Assembly (NCBI GenBank): GCA_963629305.1 | Contig: CAVGIJ010000003.1 | Span: 1-64,000, forward strand | Direction of reading: 5' to 3' | DNA: 64,000 nt | Source of the DNA: UBA1227 sp963629305 | GTDB taxonomy: Bacteria; Bacillota; Clostridia; Oscillospirales; Acutalibacteraceae | Part shown: one piece after another, positions 8,309 through 16,226 of the stretch | How positions within the stretch are numbered: the first letter of the stretch is position 1 | Layout of the letters: each line of letters begins with the position of its first letter | Notes under the pieces: generated by a model | What the model was told of the DNA's origin: nothing | Database searches by the model: none | The model's input: only the letters and a program-made list of their open reading frames with translations | Program-made: the position numbers and the translations under genes

Positions 8309-10018
8309 TTATTTTCCTGAAACAATTTGATTAAATTCTTCATCTGAAAGCGAATAATTATAAAACGTTTTATAAAAATCCTCTGTCTCAGACTTAAGAT
8401 CCTCTTTGCTATAATCACCGTTAAAAATCATATTGGCCCAAATCATTTCAAGAGGTGACTCCGGCGCCCCGGATGCCCATTCTCCAACGCCACAAGGAGA
8501 AACATAAATTGTATAGTTACCACAAACCGATGACGGTATAGCAATTCCCTCATTTTCCGTATTATAGTTTCCGGTAAGACTATTAATAGTTTGTTGTGGA
8601 TAAAACTTCCACAAGCCATTTGTTGAGTTTATGCTCATTTTAATTTTATCTTTAACTTCATTTGAAGAAACTACAATTTTGTTGAATTTATCGTTTCCAA
8701 GGGAAACATTTGAAATTGAAAACAAGGATCTGTTTATGTCGTTATCGTATGAATCATTTCCGGAGACCTTAATTATTGAAGGCAAGAGCGGTGAAAGATA
8801 ATTATGATAAACGGACATGCGCAGCGGATCACCTTTAAGAGCTGCCGTATTACATGCTCCGCCAACAGACAAATAGTATGATACAGGCGTATCCATACCA
8901 AATCCCAAAACAGCGGAAGCCATTCCATGCCCACTAAAAATTGTTCGAGTGTCGGTGCACACCTGATATGTTGCATCGTCGTCCCACGCTGAAACAAATA
9001 GGGTATAGTATCCGTCCGTCTGCATATTTTCATTTGTTCTGTTTGGGGCGGTACGTGTAGAAGCGTAGTTAAAATCATATCTGTTTGCGCCCGAAAATCC
9101 TCTTTCTTTATCAAGCGCATCTTCTTCAATCTTGTTAATCCAACGTATGTATTTATTTGCAACAGACGGAGCGTCTTTTTTTCCGTCCTCTGACGATTTG
9201 TCTCCCAAAACTTCAGCAAGTATGCTTATCGTTATTTTTATATTTTCGGTTGTTGCAAGTGAAGGAATCGTAACAACAAAAATTTTGTTTTCTGACAACT
9301 TTTGAAGTTGGCTGTCCGTAAAATACGATTTGCCACTCTCAACAAGACACACATCGGGATTTATCCGGATAAGTTTATTGAAATTCTCTTCTGTTATACC
9401 GTCACTGCCGTTTCCGCTCCATAATGCCGGAATAGAACTAACTTCATTCAATCCAAACACTTTAGAAGCAAATGCAGAAGTCTTAAAACTCTGTGAAGTC
9501 GCAACAACACGTCCAAGGCCGCCGAGCATCTCAACATATTGTGCAACCGTATCAAGTGCCGCAACCGTGTCCACATCTTCGGGAATATCAACCTCCTCGC
9601 CGGAAGCATCCACAACTTGTCTGAGATTTGTGCGATCCTTTGTCGGCTTCATTACAGGGTCTTCCTCAGTTGAAACATCCTTTGGCTCTGTATTTTCTAC
9701 TCCGCTTTTATCTGCATTTTTCGGATTTTTATCCTCACCCTCCTGCGGCAAAGATTGCTGATAATCATTTTCATTTTTTGCATTATCTTTGTCTTTGCGG
9801 GTAGAAATATTTTCGTCTTCTATGTTGTTTTTCTCATCGTTGTTATGTTTTTGTTTTTCCTTGTCTATTTGCTGATTATTTGTATACACCTTCTGCTCAA
9901 GCACCGGACTCTTTCTGCACGCAGAAAAAGAGCATAGCAATGCAACAATCAGAAGCAATGCAATACTCTTCCTTAAAACTATTTTCCTATTTTCGTTTAC
10001 GTAACCTTTTCTATCCAT
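8309..10018 (-). CDS. Class III ABC substrate-binding lipoprotein
   Basis: 569 residues from the ATG at 10018, preceded by GGGGAG; an upstream in-frame start at 10105 would lie before the leader terminator and is rejected. A lipobox ends at Cys34 (CSFSAC). A hydrophilic Lys/Asn/Glu/Asp-rich linker of about 80 residues separates the membrane anchor from a TroA-like fold that begins LRQVVDASGEEVDIPEDVDTV. INPDVCLVESGKSYF and, at the C-terminus, SPLEMIWANMIF...SKEDLKSETEDFYKTFYNY are the typical class III binding-protein elements. The protein is about 200 residues longer than ordinary FecB/BtuF proteins because of the linker and inserts. It is the first gene behind the riboswitch-like leader. 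Ligand inferred only from that leader: molybdate, tungstate or related. Confidence 0.85.
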   Translation of the reverse strand: MDRKGYVNENRKIVLRKSIALLLIVALLCSFSACRKSPVLEQKVYTNNQQIDKEKQKHNNDEKNNIEDENISTRKDKDNAKNENDYQQSLPQEGEDKNPKNADKSGVENTEPKDVSTEEDPVMKPTKDRTNLRQVVDASGEEVDIPEDVDTVAALDTVAQYVEMLGGLGRVVATSQSFKTSAFASKVFGLNEVSSIPALWSGNGSDGITEENFNKLIRINPDVCLVESGKSYFTDSQLQKLSENKIFVVTIPSLATTENIKITISILAEVLGDKSSEDGKKDAPSVANKYIRWINKIEEDALDKERGFSGANRYDFNYASTRTAPNRTNENMQTDGYYTLFVSAWDDDATYQVCTDTRTIFSGHGMASAVLGFGMDTPVSYYLSVGGACNTAALKGDPLRMSVYHNYLSPLLPSIIKVSGNDSYDNDINRSLFSISNVSLGNDKFNKIVVSSNEVKDKIKMSINSTNGLWKFYPQQTINSLTGNYNTENEGIAIPSSVCGNYTIYVSPCGVGEWASGAPESPLEMIWANMIFNGDYSKEDLKSETEDFYKTFYNYSLSDEEFNQIVSGK

Positions 10019-10044
10019 TTTTCTCCCCGCCACAATTAACAAAT

Positions 10045-10077
10045 AAAAAAACAGACTCCATTGAAAAGGAGTCTGTT
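10045..10077 (-). terminator. Intrinsic terminator in the importer leader (expression platform)
   Basis: On the minus strand a perfect 10-bp stem (AACAGACTCC with GGAGTCTGTT; arms 10068-10077 and 10050-10059) closes an 8-nt loop and is followed by a U run (10045-10050). It lies between the aptamer-like region and the ribosome site of the binding lipoprotein gene. The loop and 3' part of the 5' arm (10061-10071) are perfectly complementary over 11 bases to 10135-10145 within the upstream leader, giving a competing antiterminator helix. Confidence 0.85.
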
Positions 10078-10094
10078 CATAAAACAAACAAATA

Positions 10095-10218
10095 GCACAC
10101 CACATTGCAAGCGAATCTCCATTCGCTCTATCGTCTCCTTTTCAAGCACGGAAGGCCACCCCGTTTCCAAAGCAACCCCGGTTACATCATCATGGGGAAT
10201 TCCCTTTAGACGGTGCAA
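10095..10218 (-). promoter_or_regulatory. Riboswitch-like leader, resembling Moco/tungsten cofactor aptamer
   Basis: Read on the minus strand. P1 pairs 10212-10217 with 10096-10101 (UGCACC/GGUGUG). An inner helix pairs GUUGC (10172-10176) with GCAAU (10104-10108). UGCUUUGG occupies 10167-10174, and a hairpin AGCGAA-UGGAGA-UUCGCU lies at 10110-10127. From memory, the E. coli moaA Moco leader has UGCACC...UGCUUUGG...GCGAAGGAAGA...UUCGC...AGGUGUAC in the same order, with the helix arms in the same places. UUGAAAAGGAG (10135-10145) can pair with the terminator to form an antiterminator, so the leader can switch transcription. A structured regulatory RNA is well supported; the ligand class is a motif-level inference. 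No cobalamin B12-box is present. Confidence 0.6.
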
Positions 10219-10278
10219 CTCGAAGAACAATATTTATACGAATATAAGTATAACTTATATGTAACTTTTTGCAAAATT

Positions 10279-10307
10279 ATTATACACATACACTTGTACA
10301 AAGGCAA
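10279..10307 (-). promoter_or_regulatory. Promoter of the importer operon
   Basis: Minus strand: -35 TTGCCT (10302-10307), 17-base spacer, -10 TATAAT (10279-10284), with a TG one base before the -10. Transcription would start near 10270, giving a leader of about 250 nt that contains the aptamer and terminator. Confidence 0.6.
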
Positions 10308-10348
10308 CAATTGTCTCATTTTTAACAATTAGCAATCCTTGCTTTGTA

Positions 10349-10404
10349 TTGACAATAGTAAGGTACCTGTGTAATAATGTTTTTTGGAATACACAGGTAC
10401 CTTA
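10349..10404 (+). promoter_or_regulatory. Promoter with overlapping inverted-repeat operator (exporter-MarR operon)
   Basis: A -35 TTGACA (10349-10354), 17-base spacer and -10 TAATAA (10372-10377) form a near-consensus promoter. A perfect 15-bp inverted repeat (TAAGGTACCTGTGTA at 10359-10373, its complement at 10390-10404) covers the spacer, the -10 start and the early transcribed region. Each arm contains the palindrome AGGTACCT, giving two sites 34 bp apart. The second gene of the operon encodes a MarR regulator, which would be the natural autorepressor. In RNA the repeat would also form a 5' hairpin just before the ribosome site. Confidence 0.65.
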
Positions 10405-10426
10405 TTATTTTAAAGGAGTCTTGAAT

Positions 10427-12256
10427 ATGCATCCCATTGGACCGCCCGAAACGGATTTTGAAGAACACGAAAAAAATAAATCTCCTGAAATAACATTGCC
10501 CCTTTTAAAACGCATCTTTTCGTTTCTCCTACCGTACAAGAAGGAGCTTTTTGGAGTTTTTATCGTTATACTCATTTCATCTGTGCTCGGAGTAATTCCG
10601 TCCGTTCTTACCGGAAGAATTATTGACGATGGACTTATAGGTAAAAATTTTGAAATACTGATACGCCTTGTCATTATGGCTGTCATACTCGTTATATTTT
10701 CAAACGCTGTTACCCTGTTTGAAGCTTACTTAAACGCACGTATTGCTCAGGGCGTAACTTATGACATGAAAAACAAACTGTACAGTCATCTTCAGAATAT
10801 GTCCTACGGATTTTTTATGAACAGACGTCAGGGCGAAATCATAACACGTATGACGGAAGACGTCACAGGTGTGCAAAATGTCATTTCACAGACGCTTACA
10901 AAGGCTCTCAAAAATATAGGAACCATAACTATAACCGCAATCACACTTTTTAAAACTAATTGGATACTCGCTCTCATGGGATTTATATTTGTTCCCCTCT
11001 TTATGATCCCGACAAAGCTTGCCGGCAGAAAAAGATGGAAAATTGCGAGAGAAATACAATCGAATTACGATGAAAGCAATCAGATTCTCAATGAAACTCT
11101 CGGCATAAGCGGACAAATGCTTGTCAAGCTTTTCAACCGTGAGGAAGAAGAATATACCAAGTTTGAAAAAATAAACAGAGAGGTTTACAAACTTGGTATT
11201 AAAGAACTTCTCACCGGAAAATTTTTCTTTATAACTATAAACATATACTCGAATTGCCTGCCACTGCTTGTTTATCTTGTCGGTGGAATACTGATGATGA
11301 AATATCAAATCGGACCCAAAGTAACCGTCGGCGAATTATCTATTATAGTAACACTCCTTACAAGGATACATCACCCTTTGGATGAACTTCTCAACCTAAA
11401 TGTTGACATCACTCGCTCGCTGGCCCTGTTTGAAAGAATTTTTGAGTACTTTGATATTGAACCCGGCATAAAGGATGAACCCGACGCCATAAAAGTAGGA
11501 CGCCTTCACGGGGATATCGAATTCAAAAATGTTTCCTTCTGTTATGACGAAGATCAGCAAATCCTCCACAACATTAACTTTACCATACATACGGGGGAAA
11601 CCTTTGCCCTTGTAGGCAGCTCGGGAGCCGGGAAATCAACTCTCATAACGCTCCTGCCACGACTTTACGATGTATCATCAGGCGGAATAACAATAGACGG
11701 TATCGACATACGAAATATGACGCAAAAGTCTCTTCGTGAAAACATAGGCATGGTTACACAAGACACTTATCTCTTTAATGCAAGCATTCTTGAAAACCTG
11801 AGATATGCCAATAAAAATGCAAGCTTTGAAGAAATTGTTGAGGCATGCAAACGTGCCAACATACACGACTTCATTGATTCTCTTCCCGAGAAATATGACA
11901 CACTTGTGGGCAACAGAGGACTCCGCCTTTCAGGTGGTGAAAAGCAGAGGATCTCTATTGCCCGTGTCATACTGAAAGATCCTCCGATTATAATACTTGA
12001 TGAGGCAACATCTTCTCTGGACTCCATCTCAGAAAATCATATCCAAAAAGCAATTCAGCCGCTTCTTAAAAACAGGACGGCACTTGTCGTTGCCCATAGA
12101 TTGTCAACTATAATTTCATCAGACGAAATAGCCGTTATTGAAAACGGAACAATCGCTTCAATGGGGACACATGAAAATCTGATAAAAGCGTCCGACACAT
12201 ACCGTAAGTTTTTTGAAACACAGTTTCGTGTTCCGCTAAAGGAGGAAAACACATGA
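10427..12256 (+). CDS. ABC exporter half-transporter (MsbA/MdlB type)
   Basis: 609 residues from the ATG at 10427, eight bases behind AAAGGAG; earlier in-frame starts lie inside the promoter inverted repeat. An N-terminal six-helix ABC exporter domain (about residues 30-320) is followed by a nucleotide-binding domain with Walker A GSSGAGKST, signature LSGGEKQRISIARVIL, Walker B IIILDEATSSLDS and switch histidine in VVAHRLST. Such fused half-transporters dimerise to export lipids, drugs or peptides. The stop overlaps the MarR start by four bases, which points to regulated multidrug or metabolite efflux. The substrate is not indicated by the sequence. Confidence 0.92.
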   Translation: MHPIGPPETDFEEHEKNKSPEITLPLLKRIFSFLLPYKKELFGVFIVILISSVLGVIPSVLTGRIIDDGLIGKNFEILIRLVIMAVILVIFSNAVTLFEAYLNARIAQGVTYDMKNKLYSHLQNMSYGFFMNRRQGEIITRMTEDVTGVQNVISQTLTKALKNIGTITITAITLFKTNWILALMGFIFVPLFMIPTKLAGRKRWKIAREIQSNYDESNQILNETLGISGQMLVKLFNREEEEYTKFEKINREVYKLGIKELLTGKFFFITINIYSNCLPLLVYLVGGILMMKYQIGPKVTVGELSIIVTLLTRIHHPLDELLNLNVDITRSLALFERIFEYFDIEPGIKDEPDAIKVGRLHGDIEFKNVSFCYDEDQQILHNINFTIHTGETFALVGSSGAGKSTLITLLPRLYDVSSGGITIDGIDIRNMTQKSLRENIGMVTQDTYLFNASILENLRYANKNASFEEIVEACKRANIHDFIDSLPEKYDTLVGNRGLRLSGGEKQRISIARVILKDPPIIILDEATSSLDSISENHIQKAIQPLLKNRTALVVAHRLSTIISSDEIAVIENGTIASMGTHENLIKASDTYRKFFETQFRVPLKEENT

Positions 12257-12753
12257 ATAACGAAGCAAGAGATGTAATTCATGAACTTAGAAAAAATTCT
12301 ATTTTGTTGAAACGCGCGTTCTGCAAACGGCATCAAAAACCGACGGACAACTTCGGAGGACAGGGACATCTTCTTCACATGCTTAGGGATAATCCGGGAA
12401 TGAGTCAAAAAGCTCTTGCGGAAATAGCACATATAAGGCCGCAAAGTCTCGGCGAAACTATCGGGAAGCTCGAATCGGCAGGTCTGGTAATAAAAAAGCA
12501 AAATGATTTTGATAAACGTGTCACCAATATATTCTTAACCGATAACGGAATATCCGAGTGTGCGAAAATCGACGCCAAATCGGACGCAAAGATCGAAGCG
12601 GGATTCAAGGATTTGACTGATGAGGAAATCAGACTCCTTTTTCAGCTTGTAAAAAAACTAAATAACTCTATCGAAAACAACATTGATCCATCCGAAATGG
12701 CAAGTGAGGATGAAGTACGTATGTCACCCCCACGTCATACAGCACATGAATAA
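12253..12753 (+). CDS. MarR-family transcriptional regulator
   Basis: 166 residues. The winged helix-turn-helix includes MLRDNPGMSQKALAEIAHI (helices 2-3), the recognition helix RPQSLGETIGKLESAGLV and the wing KKQNDFDKRVTNIFLTDNG, all typical of MarR. A C-terminal helix (LTDEEIRLLFQLVKKLNNSIE) would form the dimer interface. The ATG overlaps the exporter stop (ATGA), so translation is coupled. MarR proteins usually repress their own operon and release on binding a small molecule; the inverted repeat at 10359-10404 is the candidate operator. A short acidic and proline-containing tail follows the dimerisation helix. Confidence 0.9.
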   Translation: MNNEARDVIHELRKNSILLKRAFCKRHQKPTDNFGGQGHLLHMLRDNPGMSQKALAEIAHIRPQSLGETIGKLESAGLVIKKQNDFDKRVTNIFLTDNGISECAKIDAKSDAKIEAGFKDLTDEEIRLLFQLVKKLNNSIENNIDPSEMASEDEVRMSPPRHTAHE

Positions 12754-12774
12754 TAACAAAACGAGGTGTTTTAT

Positions 12775-13314
12775 ATGTCAAAAGAAAACAATGAAGAAAA
12801 AATACTCGAAGGAAAAAATATCACGGTGGGAATTTGCGCAGTCGGAGCAGTTGAAGAACTCTTTTCGCTCCTTCATTCATTAAAAAAAGCCGGAGCAAAT
12901 CTTGAACTTATTCTCACCCCAAATGCCGCGCAAATAATGCCCCTTGTCCTTTTGCAAAGAGTTTCATCCAAGCCAATACTATGGGACCAGATGGAACTTC
13001 CGAGAATCTACGATCCTTCTCATAAAAAGGAAAAGCAAGACCTCTTTCTTATTGCACCTGCAACAGCCAATACGGTAAGTAAAGCTGCATGCGGTATAGG
13101 TGACAATCTGCTGACCTCAAGAATTCTGAGCGCAGATTGTCCGGTTGCTTTCTCAATAAGCTGTAATCCGCATATGTATAACAATCCCGCGGTCCAAAGA
13201 AATATCAAAACACTCAAGGAAGACGGACGTATATTCTTTGAAAATCCGGAAAAGCCAAGTCGCATGCCACCTGTAAATGAAATTGTTGCCGGTATAGCTG
13301 ATATCTTAAAGTAA
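12775..13314 (+). CDS. Stand-alone flavoprotein, CoaC (PPC decarboxylase)-like
   Basis: 179 residues from the ATG at 12775 behind GAGGTG. The Rossmann-like flavoprotein fold is shown by NITVGICAVGAVEELFSLL (usually G-V-T-G-S-I-A-A) and by DLFLIAPATANTVSKAACGIGDNLLT, the FMN-binding signature of phosphopantothenoylcysteine decarboxylases. CNPHMYNNPAVQRNIKTLKEDG also matches. It lacks the CoaB domain and the 'ACGxxGxGRM' loop with the cysteine needed for the CoaC reaction, having only PSRMPPVNEI there. The substrate may therefore differ; other members of this fold process peptides or prenylate flavin. It is third in the exporter-MarR operon, followed by a strong terminator. Confidence 0.7.
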   Translation: MSKENNEEKILEGKNITVGICAVGAVEELFSLLHSLKKAGANLELILTPNAAQIMPLVLLQRVSSKPILWDQMELPRIYDPSHKKEKQDLFLIAPATANTVSKAACGIGDNLLTSRILSADCPVAFSISCNPHMYNNPAVQRNIKTLKEDGRIFFENPEKPSRMPPVNEIVAGIADILK

Positions 13315-13350
13315 GTGACATCTGCATAAAAGTAAAATTTGCATAATTCA

Positions 13351-13382
13351 AAAGCCCCTGTGGGAAAATCCACAGGGGCTTT
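13351..13382. terminator. Bidirectional intrinsic terminator
   Basis: A perfect 13-bp stem (AAAGCCCCTGTGG, 13351-13363, with its complement at 13370-13382) closes a 6-base loop. The A-rich and T-rich flanks allow use in both directions. It separates the converging flavoprotein gene and the end of the ribosomal operon at rplQ. Confidence 0.85.
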
Positions 13383-13405
13383 AGTAACTTTATTCAGCTG
13401 TACTA

Positions 13406-13747
13406 TTAAACAAGCTCGATTATGCACATCTCAGCTGCATCGCCGCGACGTGGGCCTGTCTTAATAATACGGCAGTAACCGCCGTTTACGTCCTTGTACT
13501 TCGGACCGATTTCATCAAAGAGTTTCTTTGCTACGTCCTCTTTTGTAACGTAAGCAAGAACCTGTCTCTTTGCTGCGAGTGTATCGTTCTTTGAAAGAGT
13601 AATCATTTTCTCTGTCATTGAACGTACTTCCTTTGCACGGGTAACGGTGGTTTCAAGTCTACCATTTTCAAGTAAATAAGTAACCATCCCACGAAGCATT
13701 GCCTTGCGGTGATCACTTGCTCTACCGAGCTTTCTTGTACCTGGCAT
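13406..13747 (-). CDS. rplQ: 50S ribosomal protein L17
   Basis: 113 residues, the short bacterial form. It opens MPGTRKLGRASDHRKAMLRGM, the L17 signature, and contains TVTRAKEVRSMTEKMIT. L17 lies near the peptide exit tunnel of the large subunit. It is the last gene of the ribosomal block, 18 bases after rpoA, as in other Firmicutes, and is followed by the terminator at 13351-13382. Confidence 0.98.
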   Translation of the reverse strand: MPGTRKLGRASDHRKAMLRGMVTYLLENGRLETTVTRAKEVRSMTEKMITLSKNDTLAAKRQVLAYVTKEDVAKKLFDEIGPKYKDVNGGYCRIIKTGPRRGDAAEMCIIELV

Positions 13748-13765
13748 TCGTAAACACTCCTTCCC

Positions 13766-14713
13766 TTATTCGTCTTCTTTACGAAGAGCAAAGCCGAGAG
13801 AATCAAGTTTCGCTACAACCTCATCAAGAGACTTCTTACCGAGGTTACGAACTTTCATCATATCGTCTTCAGACTTATTTGTAAGGTCTTCTACTGTATT
13901 TATGCCTGCACGCTTCAAGCAGTTGAAAGAACGAACAGACAAATCAAGTTCTTCAATGGTCATCTCTAAGACCTTTTCTCTTGAGTTGTCATCCTTCTCA
14001 ACGAGAACGTCTGCCATAAATTCATTTTCTGACAAGTCGATGAACAACTTGAGGTGATCGTTGAGGATCTTGGCTCCAAGTGATACAGCCTCTTTTGCGG
14101 AAATTGTACCATTTGTCCATACTTCAAGTGTAAGTTTGTCAAAATCAATTCTCTGACCTACACGAGTATTCTCAACAGTATAGTTGACCTTAAGAACAGG
14201 TGTATAAATTGAATCAATAGCGATAACGCCGATCGGAGGCTGCATCTCTGCCTTGTTTCTTTCAGCAGAAATATACCCGCGTCCGATATCAACAGTAAGC
14301 TCCATTGAAAGCTTTGCATTCTTGTCAAGAGAAGCAATGTGGTGCTCCGGGTTGAAAATCTCAATTTCTGAGTCGCCCTTTATGTCACCGGCAGTTACTT
14401 CGCCCTCGCCTGATGCCTCAATGTATACTGTTTTCGGGCCTTCGCCGTTTATCTTGAGGATTACGCCCTTTAAGTTAAGAACAATTTCGGTAACGTCTTC
14501 CTTGACGCCCGGAATAGTTGAAAACTCATGGAGAACGCCGTCAATCTTAACGGATGTTATGGCATAACCCGGGAGAGATGAAAGAAGAACTCTGCGAAGG
14601 CTGTTGCCTACGGTTGTTCCGAAACCTCTCTCAAGTGGTTCAAGAGTGAACTTGCCATAAGTGTCGCCATCCAAATCGAAACATTCGATTTTTGGCTTTT
14701 CGATACCTATCAT
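13766..14713 (-). CDS. rpoA: DNA-directed RNA polymerase subunit alpha
   Basis: 315 residues, standard length. The N-terminal assembly domain begins around KIECFDLDGDTYGKFTLEPL and contains GNSLRRVLLSSLPG. The C-terminal domain (about residues 245-310) has ELDLSVRSFNCLKRAGINTV and VRNLGKKSLDEVVAKL, the helix-hairpin-helix that binds UP elements and activators. The gene sits between rpsD and rplQ, the conserved alpha-operon order. The 43-base gap before rpsD's end holds an AGGAGG-like site. Confidence 0.98.
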   Translation of the reverse strand: MIGIEKPKIECFDLDGDTYGKFTLEPLERGFGTTVGNSLRRVLLSSLPGYAITSVKIDGVLHEFSTIPGVKEDVTEIVLNLKGVILKINGEGPKTVYIEASGEGEVTAGDIKGDSEIEIFNPEHHIASLDKNAKLSMELTVDIGRGYISAERNKAEMQPPIGVIAIDSIYTPVLKVNYTVENTRVGQRIDFDKLTLEVWTNGTISAKEAVSLGAKILNDHLKLFIDLSENEFMADVLVEKDDNSREKVLEMTIEELDLSVRSFNCLKRAGINTVEDLTNKSEDDMMKVRNLGKKSLDEVVAKLDSLGFALRKEDE

Positions 14714-14756
14714 TCAAAACCCTCCTTATTAATTCTAATGAGCTGTTTATGCTGCA

Positions 14757-15377
14757 TTATCTGGAGTAGTACTCAACGATGTAATGCTCTTCAACTGGAG
14801 CCGCGATCTGCTCACGCTCCGGAAGATTTACAACCTTGCCGTTTGTTCCGTCTTTTTCAAGCCAAGTCGGAACAGGTCTTGAACCGTTAGCTTCAATGAT
14901 TGTCTTGAAGCTCTCAGTATCAGCACTCTTCTCCTTGATTGATACTACGTCACCTGCTTTAAGAAGATAAGATGGAACATCAACCTTCTTGCCGTTTACT
15001 TTGTAGTGACCGTGAACAACAAGCTGTCTTGCCTGCTGACGTGAATTTGCCCAACCGAGCAAATAAACTACGTTATCGAGACGGCTTTCACAGATTTTAA
15101 GCAGGTTTTCACCTGTCATACCCTCCTGCTTTTCAGCCATGAGGAAATATTTGTGGAACTGTCCTTCCTGAACACCGTAGTATCTGCGAGCCTGCTGCTT
15201 TGTGCGAAGCTGGATACCGTATTCAGTTGTCTTTTTGCGGCCCTGACCGTGCTGACCAGGAGCATATGAACGACGCTCAAGCGCACACTTGCCTGTGTAA
15301 CATCTGTCACCCTTGAGGAAAAGCTTTTTTCCTTCACGGCGGCACTGCTTACAAACCGCACCGGTATATCTTGACAT
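14757..15377 (-). CDS. rpsD: 30S ribosomal protein S4, zinc-binding form
   Basis: 206 residues. It has four cysteines in the N-terminal region (C9-x2-C12, C26 and C31, in CKQCRREG...DRCYTGKCALERR), the zinc-binding C+ form of S4; many genomes carry the zinc-free form elsewhere. The S4 RNA-binding domain is seen at ESRLDNVVYLLGWANSRQQA. S4 nucleates 30S assembly and in some bacteria represses its operon. It lies between rpsK and rpoA in the canonical order. Confidence 0.98.
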   Translation of the reverse strand: MSRYTGAVCKQCRREGKKLFLKGDRCYTGKCALERRSYAPGQHGQGRKKTTEYGIQLRTKQQARRYYGVQEGQFHKYFLMAEKQEGMTGENLLKICESRLDNVVYLLGWANSRQQARQLVVHGHYKVNGKKVDVPSYLLKAGDVVSIKEKSADTESFKTIIEANGSRPVPTWLEKDGTNGKVVNLPEREQIAAPVEEHYIVEYYSR

Positions 15378-15393
15378 ATTGTTGCACCTCCTA

Positions 15394-15801
15394 TTATACG
15401 CGTCTTCTCTTTGGTGGGCGGCAGCCGTTGTGTGGAATCGGAGTAACGTCCTTGATAGATGTTACTTCAAGACCTGCTGTCTGCAATGCTCTGATTGCAG
15501 CTTCACGTCCTGCACCCGGACCCTTAACATAAACTTCAACAGTCTTCATACCATGATCAATTGCAATCTTAGCAGCTGTTTCAGCAGCAGTCTGTGCTGC
15601 GAACGGAGTAGACTTCTTTGAACCTCTGAAGCCCATCTCACCTGCAGATGCCCATGATACAGCGTTACCCTGTGTATCTGTTATAGTAACGATAGTATTG
15701 TTGAAAGTGGATTGGATATGTGCCGAACCGCGATCAATATTTTTGCGGTCACGACGTCTACGTGTGGCTGTGGTTTTTTTACCTGAACCTTTAATAGCCA
15801 A
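15394..15801 (-). CDS. rpsK: 30S ribosomal protein S11
   Basis: 135 residues. The body AHIQSTFNNTIVTITDTQGN and the C-terminal DVTPIPHNGCRPPKRRRV are diagnostic for S11, which binds the 690 loop of 16S rRNA on the platform. The N-terminal tail is basic (KKTTATRRRRDRKN). It follows rpsM by 16 bases and precedes rpsD by 16 bases, so it is co-transcribed. Confidence 0.98.
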   Translation of the reverse strand: MAIKGSGKKTTATRRRRDRKNIDRGSAHIQSTFNNTIVTITDTQGNAVSWASAGEMGFRGSKKSTPFAAQTAAETAAKIAIDHGMKTVEVYVKGPGAGREAAIRALQTAGLEVTSIKDVTPIPHNGCRPPKRRRV

Positions 15802-15817
15802 TTGTACCCCTCCCTAA

Positions 15818-16186
15818 TTACTTCTTCTTGTTTGCAACAGTCCTCTTCGGACCCTTACGTGTACGAGCATTTGTCTTAGAACGCTGTCCTCTTACCGGAA
15901 GACCTTTTCTATGACGAACGCCACGGTAGCAACCGATTTCAATAAGTCTCTTGATGTCAAGAGCAGTCTCACGGCGAAGGTCACCTTCAACATGAACATT
16001 GTGATCAATGTACTCACGAAGCTTTGCGACATCTTCCTCAGTCAAATCCTTAACTCTTGTGTCAGGATTAACGCCTGTAGCCTTAATGATATCTTTTGCT
16101 GTTTTGTTACCAATACCGTAGATGTAAGTGAGAGCAATTTCAACTCTCTTCTCTCTTGGTAAATCTACACCTGAAATACGAGCCAT
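15818..16186 (-). CDS. rpsM: 30S ribosomal protein S13
   Basis: 122 residues. It opens MARISGVDLPREKRVEIALT and contains YRGVRHRKGLPVRGQRSKTN with TRKGPKRTVANKKK at the end, all S13 hallmarks. S13 contacts the P-site tRNA and forms bridges to the 50S subunit. The helix-turn-helix-like region lies at residues 15-60. It follows rpmJ and precedes rpsK. Confidence 0.98.
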   Translation of the reverse strand: MARISGVDLPREKRVEIALTYIYGIGNKTAKDIIKATGVNPDTRVKDLTEEDVAKLREYIDHNVHVEGDLRRETALDIKRLIEIGCYRGVRHRKGLPVRGQRSKTNARTRKGPKRTVANKKK

Positions 16187-16226
16187 TTCTGCACCTCCAT
16201 AATAATGGTTTTATAAAGAGCTAAAA

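Noticed and set aside
8773..9219. Overlapping 148-codon frame within the binding lipoprotein gene
   Set aside because: Same strand, shifted frame, odd composition and no ribosome site; shadow of the lipoprotein gene.
9330..9761. Antisense 143-codon Ser/Thr/Pro-rich frame
   Set aside because: Lies opposite the lipoprotein gene and mirrors its codon pattern; no promoter or ribosome site.
10095..10218. Cobalamin riboswitch upstream of the FecCD importer
   Set aside because: An AAAGGGAA stretch is present, but the B12-box and the GGUG/CCGC(C)ACUG elements are not found; the Moco-like order of helices fits better.
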